Positions 52,101 to 62,200 of a DNA stretch of 64,000 nucleotides are shown one piece after another. Made by a program: the position numbers and the translations under genes. Source of the stretch: Diphasiastrum complanatum (lineage: Eukaryota; Streptophyta; Lycopodiopsida; Lycopodiales; Lycopodiaceae); contig MU832168.1 of the NCBI GenBank assembly GCA_029204225.1, forward strand, positions 19,654 through 83,653, read 5' to 3'. The notes below the pieces were generated by a model. The model ran no database searches, was not told the DNA's origin, and saw nothing but the letters and a program-made list of their open reading frames with translations. Positions within the stretch are counted from its first letter, which is position 1; every line of letters starts with the position of its first letter.

Positions 52101-55100
52101 CTCTTTTCCGGTTTGCAGGAGGGCGCCACACATCAAAGAAGATAACAGGATTTTGGGCGCCCAAAAATCAGGTTGTTATTTGCTGATTTTTCAGGTTGCA
52201 GGAAGGCGCCATTAATTATCTTCTTCGGGGCTTCTTTTAGGTCGCCCACATCCGTGTAGGTTTATCCTACTTCCGTTGGTCCGCTGCTGCCCTATTTTTC
52301 AGATTTGCTCCTTTGCAGGAGGGCGCCCATCTACAAGCAATTTCTATTCTTCTGATTTGGCTGAAAAATCAGCACCCTTGCTGATTTTACAAAGTGAAGA
52401 TCCGCTTCTTTTTGCTTGTTTCCAGGTGTGGAAGAAGGCGCTAATTTTTTTGTGATGATCCGATCACATTCCGAGGCTGAAAATTGGACAGCATATTACC
52501 ATTTGTAGGGTGTTGCAACAGCCCTATCCGTGTCTGTATTGTTCACACTTTTTGGCAAGAAAGAAGGGTTCCAAAAAAAGCTTTGTTGGAGGCTAACCTG
52601 ATTCTTTGCTTGCTGGTTTTTGAGTTTGTAATGCAATTTCAGGCTGAAATTTTCAGCACACAAGGCTTGTAGGAGGGTGAGTTCCTACATCCATCTAATG
52701 TATGGTTTCGACACATTCCGGTGCTAATTTGTCAGATTTGATACTTGCTGGTTTTTGTGTCTTTTAGGGCACATTTAGGGTTTGAAAAAGTTTATCTTCT
52801 TGGCTGGTTCTTATGGCAAGAGATTTGGGAGCAATTCGTACTTGTTCATGTGAAGATATGTTGGATGGCACCAACTATTCTTCATGGAGTTGCAAGCTAA
52901 GATATTGCATCGACGTGATGATCGAGATTTTATTGGTAACAAGATCTATCTTATATCATTTGAGATTTTGCAAGACCTCTAAAAGTGCTTGGGAAACACT
53001 TTTAAAGATGTACCGAATAAAGGATTCATCATCATGCTTTCTCCTCTCTAGTTCATCCTCTTTGAAGGTAGAAGGGCAAAGTCATGCAAAGTTTGATCCT
53101 TGTCTTTCTACAAGTACAAGTTTGCATCGGAATGTTGGTATGGTAAAGCATTCTTCTTCTCTTGAGCCATTTGTTGCAAGTGATGGATGCATTAGTGAAG
53201 AACTTTATGAGCAAGCTTCTCAAGATAATGTTTTGGAAAAGGCTGAAATCAAGCATTCTTTGAAGCCATTTTGTACTAATGGAGGAGGGGAAAAAATCAT
53301 GTCAATTAGTACATTGGTTCAAAGTGGCGTGTTGCTAGATTATTTGGGTGTTCAAAGTGGCAAGCTGTTGGTTTTTTTCTTGAAGATGGTAGACACCAGA
53401 TTTAGCCATAGTTTATTGATCATTTTCAGCCAATGTTACATCGTGAGCATCCTGTTATGCATTGGGAACGGCCTGCGGAAGGTTTTTGGACAGCAAGGTT
53501 CACATTTGGAACACTTTGGACAGCAAAGTGTTGGTGATTTTGTGGCTGTTGGACAGCCTGCTACAGCCTCTTGTTGGTTGTCCGAGTCTTTGCGGGATAG
53601 CAAAGCATCTTTTTACCTTGGAGGAAACACACATGCCTCACCAAAATCAGTACCTTATGCTGATTTTCATGTCTTGATGCTTACTTCTTATGATGACGGT
53701 GTTGTCTTACCTAGTGTTGGTGAGCAGATCATTGATAGTAAGATTCGGGAGGATGTGATGGTAAAAGAGTATCATACTCTTCTTTATGTTTCTTGTGGTA
53801 AGAAGACTTATGGAATCATGTGGGAACCATTGATGGATTGCAAATCCATATTTCGGTTTGTGGCTGGTTTTTTGATTACCTACTTTGGATGGAGCATGCT
53901 TGTCTCCACTTTTCGACTTGATGCTACCGCACTTCGTATTCTACATCTCTTCTACATCGGGCATGATTGGGGCTGAGATTTCGGCTACTTCGACTACATT
54001 AAGCTTGGACAACAAGCTACATCTTTTCTTTTTCGGCTACATGGAGTTTTGGGCAGCATGCAACACTTTGCATCTTTGTTGCAATTTTTCATACTTCATG
54101 TCATGTTATGTTTTTTACATTATCATTTAAGGAGGGTGTTAGAAGTAATAAATGATAATGATAGTTTCTCATAGGTTACTTTGACCCAAAAGGTCGAGAC
54201 TTGTGTAACCATGGGTTAGGTTTATTATTTAAACTATGTTAAGGGACCCTATCTTGACTTTTGGGGGTGCCCTATAATTAGTAGTGGGTCTTGGAAGGTT
54301 CTAGAACTTAGAGTTTGGAAGAGTCTAGGCCCTTGGAAGGCCTATTTATATGTACTCTTTGTTCATTTGTAATTCATTCCCTTTCAAGCATTGCTACTAC
54401 TTTCTCTCTCCTTGAGGGCACCTAACCCTCTCCCTCTCCCTCTTCTTCTTCTTCCTCTTTTTCTTCTTCTTGTACATGGAGATTGAATGTTAGAAGGATC
54501 TTGGCACTTTGATTTCCTACAGAGAGATGGAGATGGGCGTATCAGTGAGTATAGTGTAAAGCTGGGTAGCATAGTCGGTCCAGATATGTAGATCGTCCAG
54601 TAGAGGGGGTGGGGCACAAGGGATAAACTCACGCCAAAAGGCACCAGAGGAGGAGCTGAGAAGGAGGTTCACAAGACGGTTACCTTCGGAGTCATCATAG
54701 GCACGTTTTTTGGGACGGAGTGTACGATTGTGCAATTGTCGTGAGGAGCGGAGGAGATGGCGGGCGTGGAAACGAGCATGTGTGACAGAGTGGTGAAGGG
54801 ATCGGCATTCCACGTCATACCACGGTGGATGGAAAGGTCGGGATGAATGTGGATGCACTGGTTTGTGTTTATGAGGTTTAGAGGGGAAAGCGAAAGTAGC
54901 AGCAGTATGGAGACAGGTGGTGAGGAAGGCGGCTTGTGACTCAAGCGGTTCACTGTGTGGAAAAGAGTGAAGTAAGGAGGCGAGAGATTCCTGGTAGAGT
55001 GGGATGGAGAGGGGGTGGAAGGTGTATTTGGGTGCACGGGGAAGGATGGACTGGTGTAGAGGTTGTAATGGTGGAAGGTGGCCAATAGCGAAGGATAAGA

Positions 55101-58100
55101 ACGAACGATCAGAGAGGGTGGTAGGGGAGATATGGAATCTATGAATGAGGGGGATGGATGACGGTGACCCCATGAGGTAATCAACCACACTATGACCGCC
55201 ACTGTGAGGGTGACAAGTATAGTTGCCAGAATTAGGCCAGTGAGGTAGGCCATTATAAATGGCTAACTCATGTGCCTCACCAAACTGTAACAAGTACTCA
55301 CCATATGAAGTAATAGGTCCCAGTCAATCATCAAAAAACCTGGTGATCTCCAAGCTGTCACTATCAAGGGCATGGACTCGCATCTAATTTGTAGCATCAT
55401 GGAGCTCTGACTGTCATGAAGCATTAAAATCCCCAGTGAGGAAAATATGCCCTCGCTTTGCAAATCTGATAATATCCACTGAAAGGTCCAAATAAGGTGA
55501 GCCAACACCCTCAACAAAGGAGGACTCTGGAGGAAAATAGCAGGCAGCAATGAAGATATCCCTGTCCAAACCAATCGCTCGTCCTATGATACGAAGCCAA
55601 ATATACCGAGCATGCTCATCATGCCTGACAAACTCAAACATCTGATGGAGGGACTCTCTGTATAGACAAGCCACTCCTCCCGAACCACGGCCACTGGCTG
55701 ATCTAGTCTCATATCTGTATACTGAATCCCATCTGTATACAGGGAAGGTGGGTGAACCGCGCACCTGGCTCTCGTGAGTCTCCATGAAAGACAATAGGTC
55801 TCGACCAGTGATAAAGTCAATCAGATCGCCTGCTGTAGAAGATGAGTGGATGCCATCACAGTTCCATACCCCAATCTGAAGATGGTATGGATGGGGCCCC
55901 GGGATGCTCCCAATCCCGGGGGCCCCGAATTCCTAGCTCTGGGAACTGCTAGGGGTACCAGCAACAAAACGTATCTGGCCATCTCGATATATAACCCGTC
56001 TACCAGTCTCTCGAGCCACCTGGAAGGCTTTACGCCTCTCCTCAACCTGGATGTAGGTAAGATCGTCATCCATATATATGGTAGTGCCACGTAACTAGGC
56101 TCTACAGCGTAAAGCCTCTCTGCGGCTGTCTAGGGATGTGAAGCGAACAATCAATGTAGCTGCATCTCTGGTGGTCCTCCAAGCTGTATCTAGCCCATCT
56201 GTCACATGTCCTAGAGTGGTCTCGAGAAATCTCGTAGCCTCGGCAATGGCATCCTGTGTGTCCAGTATGCCACGAACCCTAATGTTATGTGCCTTTTGCT
56301 CCCTTTACCGCTTTTCCGAAATGGTGGCTGAGATGACCGAGGAGATGGGAGCGCTAGGCTTGGTGCCTTTCTTCAATACTGTTGCCCATAAGAGGGTTTC
56401 TTCTTTATGTTGTTCCATCTTATTTTCAAGTTCCCATATCATGGTGGTAGCCGATTCCGAGGCCGCAACTTGTTTAGTACTGATCGCTTGTTCCAATGAG
56501 GCAACTTTGGATTGCAACAGGTTCTTTTCTTTGAGTAAGGTGACCACTATTCCCTGCAGTTGTGAAAATTCCTGTTTCAAAAGCTGGAAATCCGCTTTCA
56601 TTTGGTTAGCTTCCCAGGAGGAAAATAGTTCAGTTGATTTGGAGGGAGTGTATGGGATAGGTACTGTAGATGGGGGAACTGTGGATTCGTGGGAAATAGG
56701 AATAGGAACGAGGCCGGTAGGAATGGCCAGATTGATAGGACTGGAGATCAATGAAGATGCAGAAGAGGTGGAAGAAGAAGAAGATGAGAGAGGGGAACGA
56801 AGAGCAGAGGCAGGGAAGGTGTTGCATCAGAGGAGGCAGCGAGTGCAAGGGGGGGTGGACAGGCAACAAAGGCAGGGTCTCAACAAGCAGGGGGGTGTAA
56901 CAAGAGGTATGGATGATGGTGATCCCATGAGATAGTCAAACTATAATAAGTACTCACCATATGGGGTGATAGGTCCTCCCATCCCATCACTGTCAAGAGT
57001 GTGAACGCGGAGCTGGTCGCTGGTGTCATGAAACTCTGACTGTCACAATGATGTCCTAGCATTAAAATCCCCAATGAGGAAGATATGCCCCCGCTCTACG
57101 AATTTGACAATGTCCAATGTGAGATCAAGGTAGGGTGAACCAATCCCTCAGCAAAAGATGAAGACTATGGAGGAAAATAACATGCCGCAATAAAGAGGTC
57201 CCTATCCAAATCAATTCCCTACCCAACAATGCGGATCCAAATATAACGCGCATGCTCGTCATGTCGGACGAACTCAATGATCGCACGAAGAGACTCCCTG
57301 TATAGGCATGCAACTCCTCCAGATCGGCGAGCACTAGCTGATCTAGTCAAAGGTCTTTACACAAAATCCCATCTGTACCCTGGGAAAGTGGGTAACCCTC
57401 GATCCTGACTCTCACGAGTCTCCACAAAAAACAATAAATAAAGCTAAGGAATAAAATCAATCACCTGCTGTGAAAGATGAATGTATACCATCAATGCATA
57501 GGGCCCCGGGATACTCCCGAACACGGGGACCCGAAGTCTCTAGCACTGTGAACTGTTCGGAGCGGTAGCAAGAAAGCGCATCCATCCATCCGGATATATG
57601 GACCTACTTTTTGTTTCTCAATCCTATCTTCCAATTCCTTTATATGCGTTTCCAAGAAACAATCGAATTGGGAAAGGTAGCCCAATGGTTGAGTTTGCAT
57701 ATAACAATGCAAAGCACTCAGCAATAGGTTATACTCCATTCATGTTGATGTATGGTTTCCAGCCTCGTGCCCCCATTTCCATTCGCCTCAAAAGGTCTCA
57801 AGGTTAGTGCAACACTGGATTTCTTGCAGGATATGCAAGAAATTGCTTGTCACTCAAGATAACGTAAAAATGGCTTAAGATAGAGCCCAATTTTACACCA
57901 ATCAAAAGCGAAAGCCTCAAAGGTCTACCTTAGAATTCCAAAAGATTCTAAGGTATTGAGAACAAGGAAATGTCATAATTTATCCCCTCGATTTTTGAGG
58001 GCCCTTCCATAATGTAAAGAAATTTAATCATAATGCTTATCAGCTAGATCTTCCTCAAGGAATCAAAATCCATCTAATCTTTCACTTAAGTCGTTTAAAG

Positions 58101-59187
58101 GAACAACTTCGTGCGAAGGATGATTTGATTCAGGCAGATGAGCTAATTCAATTAGAGATCTATCACCCTTTGTACCTTCTGAACCACAGGCCATTGTCGA
58201 TGTATGTCAACGTGGGCTCAAAAACCGGCAGGTGACCAAGTACCTGCTTCATTGAAAAGGTGATTCCGAAAATGAGGACACTTAAACGAGTTTAATCTTG
58301 GACAGAGATTCCCAGATTTCCTTCCATAAACAAAAAGTCTTTTTAAGGGGGAGGGAATGGTAGGGACCCACAACCCCTTGGGTCCCATACCTAACTTGAA
58401 ACCAAGCGTTGGACAGGCCTATTGACTTGACTAGTTTGACTCGTGGACCGCATGCATGCCACTTCTCGTTTTCAGGGACATGTGCTTGGCATGGAGGCTC
58501 CCACCTTTGAGGTATACAAGGGAAGATCTCAGTTACCATTCATTCTATCTACCTTAGAGGTAGTGGATATGTGCATAGCGAAGATGGTGCTCGCCAGGGG
58601 CAAGAGAAGGCCGAAGGTGCTGGCGGCGGCATGGGACATTGCTAGGCTAGAAGCTTGATCCCGCTTGTTAGCTAGTCCTTAAGCTCAGGGCATGGAGGAT
58701 GGATCTGGATTGGATCCAGATCTTGTTTCGGTTTCTTCTGTTGACCGACACCTAGCAGTTTCTAATTGTGTGGTCGTAACATTGTCTTTGCCACCTGATC
58801 AGCTCTCCCTACAAAAAGGACACCCTACTTCTCCACAAGCTGCTCTCTTCAACTTTTGAAAAATTGCTCAAAATCCAAAGACTTTGGTATGACTATGCTT
58901 CCTATTCTGAAAACTGACTGCTTTACAGAAAGTGCACCCACTTTCAGATTAAGCAGCTCAATCAAGAATCTGAAAATGATCTAGAAGTTTCTAAACTTTC
59001 ACAAATCACAAGGTAAACAACCTGCTCTAATACAATGATGAACATAGAAGTCTATCTCTGAAGTATCGTACCCTCAATAACAAACACAACAGATGAAATA
59101 TCGAAGGAAACTAACTATGGAAGTATCAACAATACAAGGACAGCTTAAGCACCACAAAAAACCGAAGTTAGTAAGTCCTGATGCTTG

Positions 59188-59249
<62 letters not shown>

Positions 59250-62200
59250 TAGAAAGCCTTCTTGAGGATGAATCCTCCCTTGCATATTTAGAAACTATTG
59301 AGTTGTCATCACTACCTTCAATCCTATGCCACATAGCATGTAAATGTTGCAGGGCTGTGTTGTCAAGCGACGCACAGTTCGCCTGCCTGTCTGTGCGACT
59401 GCCTGCGTGCATTGGGGTCCTCAGGAATTGTCCCATAAGTTGTTCGGGTCATTGGTTCCTCCTGCTTATAAACGGTTGTTGCACATTGACTCCTATCCCC
59501 TGGTACCCGTTTTGGGGATGAGGGGTCTGCGGGTGGCTAGGCAGTTGGGAGTGGGATTCCGCGTGCATGTGGCCAGTGGGCCAAGTTCTTTTCATGGTAT
59601 CAGAGCCAGTGGGGGGAGGTACTTTTGACTGTCCTTGCTTGAGTGGGGGTGTTGCAGGGCTGTGTTGTCAAGCGAAGCACAGTTCGTCTGCCTGTCTGTG
59701 CGACTGCCTGCGTGCGTTGGGGTCCTCAGGAATTGTCCCATAAGTTGTGCGGGTCATTGGTTCCTCCTGCTTATAAACGGTTTTTGCACATTGACTCCTA
59801 TCCCCTGGTACCAGTTTTGGGGATGAGGGGTCTGCGGGTGGCTAGGCGGTTGGGAGTGGGATCCCAAAACGCGGCCCACACGCGTGCATGTGGCCAGTGG
59901 GCCAAGTTCTTTACAGTACACTTGGCCACTTTGGCCTTACTTATTTAACTACAAAGAGGGATACAATGTCTTTACATTTAAATTGCCCCCATGACAAATT
60001 TAAAGATAGAACCATCTAAGTGCCTAGCGGCTAGGAGTAAAATAGGCATTATATTTCAACAAGACACTCACCTCTTCCAGTTCCCGACGCCTACGCTTTG
60101 TCTCCTCAATCTCTGCCTCATCAAATTCTTTATAGCCACCAGCCCGCCCCTCCCTGACACATGCAAGTACAAAATATTTAGTGGTCACCAAATAAAATCT
60201 GCTCATGACAGGCAAGCAGATACTGGTGAAAACCACATAGCAATTTACCTTTGACTCTTTCATTCTGTCTTCTGCTATAGAACATTTTACAAGCCGATGA
60301 CCATATATTACTAGATCAGCTACCAAAAAAGTGCTCTGGTGCAAATATCCTAGGTGCTTGTAATTATTTCTGAGCTGTGCAAGGGTTGGCTTATAGAAAA
60401 AAAACATATTAAAAAACTAGTTACAGTCAAAAACTTTTCAGTGTGGTCCTAAACGGAGTAGCTTCTTCATACAAAAATATCCAAGTTGGAAAATTAATAA
60501 GAATATGACTAACCAAAGAAAGACACATCCCCATGAATAGAGATAACAACTCAGCGTAGACATAACATCAAAAGTCAAGTTTGGGAAATAAGGTACACAG
60601 CATAAGAAATATAAGGAGAGCCTCAGTTACAAGAATATAATGAGTTACAGTAATGGTGAAGAGGGACATTAACAGGAAGACAAGTCTGAAAATTTTCTTT
60701 AGGTGGACCGTGGAAGCATGTAGCATAAGCATGTAATTGCGAATATGGCACAACACAATGTTTAGATAGGTCTTTCTAAGAGATAGACTCAAGGTTTTAA
60801 ACTGGATAATTGATTGATTATGCTAGAAAATGATGGTTTTCATCTGGCTCAAATTGTCCATACCAGCTTACACATTCCAGTTTCACCTTCATTAGTACAT
60901 AACATTTGTTAGCTTCGAAGTTTCAGATTGATTCTAGCATGATATGCATGGAGAGAAGTAACAACTTTTAGAGGAGTATATTTTGGCTAATACAAACTCG
61001 AGTATTTGCCATTATAAGAAACCATTGGCTATTTCTGTACAAAAGATTCCTTATAAAATCTTGTGAATACACATAACATAATTACCTGACACCACCTTCA
61101 GTCATTCCTGGCTTTGTTGTATTGCATATATTGCACTTCATTCGCTTTGCCCAATTTATGTTGCCACACCTTTAAAACAGTTCAAAGATATGTCAAATCC
61201 AAAAAGTAAACATCAAAAATAAACTCTTTATCTAGCGACTGTCATCAGTGCCTAAGTTTCACCCCACACCATACTGACAATTGAACGTCAACCGGCTACT
61301 TGATTACAAAATAGGCCAAAGCTGCAAGAAACTGATGACAATTCTCATTTTTTTGTAATAGAATGCAGTATTGCTCCTGGAAATTAGCCACACCCAGAAA
61401 TAGAACATCAGTTAAATACCGGCAAACTCACATTGGACAATTCCAGTCATTTGGGCCAAACAGTCCCGGTGGTCCACCAGGACCCCGGCCTCGGCCTGAC
61501 ACATCAGGAGCACCACGCCCTCTACCACGACCTCCACCCATGCCACCGGCTCCAGCTCCACCAGCAGGGCGAGCAGTCCCGCAGCGATTACACACACCTC
61601 GAAAAGCAAAGTTAATGTTGGCACAACTGCAAAAGACCAGCACACAGTTAAAGTCTGGTGACTGAACCGATGCGCCACCTTACCTGGTCATTTAAGACCA
61701 CCAGGATATTACTAAAATGATAACCTCTTGGCAGGGTACTATGATGCCCTAACAAGGTGTCGATGGCCTTCCCACAAATACGAAGTTTCCAAGAGCTCTG
61801 ACAATAAATTTTGCAATTTTTGGACTTCAATAATAGCCATAAACAACATCCTTTTCAAGCATTTGGTACAGTGGTAATGAAATAACCGTCAACTACCTAA
61901 AGAATATGCAACGATATTCCTGTATAGATGCACTTTTTTGCACTACACTTGCATGCTCAATAATCAGCAGTAACTAGTCGAATTACACATATGGTGATGG
62001 TGAGTTTCTGTGAACACTTAATGGAATAGATGGTCTATAGATAACATACTATCTATTTTAGCTTGGACATTAAGATGTTTGAAATAATCAAAAGCCAAAA
62101 GGTCAAGAAGATTATGTACCTTACATGGTGCAATTCCTTTAAGACACTCACTCAAAACCGAGTTTGTTTTAAACTCACAAGTTACAGAAAAAGCCTTGTA

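Larger units (their letters stand above)
51595..54521 (+). mobile_element. short non-autonomous LTR retrotransposon with an unfamiliar ORF
   Basis: LTRs at 51595-51973 (379 bp) and 54137-54521 (385 bp) differ by about three bases and a 6-bp CCCTCT indel. The target duplication GAGAG is at 51590-51594 and 54522-54526. PBS TGGTATCAGAGCC (51974-51986) and polypurine tract TTAAGGAGGG (54127-54136) are in place. The internal region is 2,163 bp and contains no protease, integrase, RT or RNase H, only a leader with GGCGCC repeats and a 387-codon ORF. Orientation is antisense to both the LINE it sits in and the host gene. It is recent and must have been mobilised by another element. Confidence 0.95.
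49183..56880 (-). mobile_element. LINE retrotransposon on the strand of the host gene, split by an LTR element
   Basis: Order on the minus strand is ORF1 (56750-55900), ORF2 endonuclease (55880-54527), an inserted LTR element (51595-54521), ORF2 RT (51589-50385), C-terminal zinc-finger region (50338-49566), 3' end with AATAAA near 49187 and the microsatellite. Removing the insertion and one GAGAG copy leaves the ORF2 frame continuous. Frameshifts are scattered through ORF2. The 5' end is uncertain. Confidence 0.88.
44595..60071 (-). other. TAF15: giant intron 6 of the TAF15-like gene (15,477 bp)
   Basis: Bounded by GTGAGT (60071 downward) and TTTTGCAG (44595). It contains in window order: an old copia 3' end, a tandem repeat, a LINE on the transcribed strand interrupted by a short LTR element, a second LINE fragment, a gypsy integrase tail with LTR start, a microsatellite and a TRIM-like element 152 bp from the donor site. 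Confidence 0.92.

Noticed and set aside
54384-55574. Additional overlapping frames in the LINE endonuclease region
   Set aside because: These are alternative frames of the same degenerate LINE ORF2; only the frame with endonuclease motifs was kept.
59303-59948. Short frames across the TRIM, two of them nearly identical
   Set aside because: They lie in the LTRs and repeat because the LTRs repeat; nothing suggests translation.
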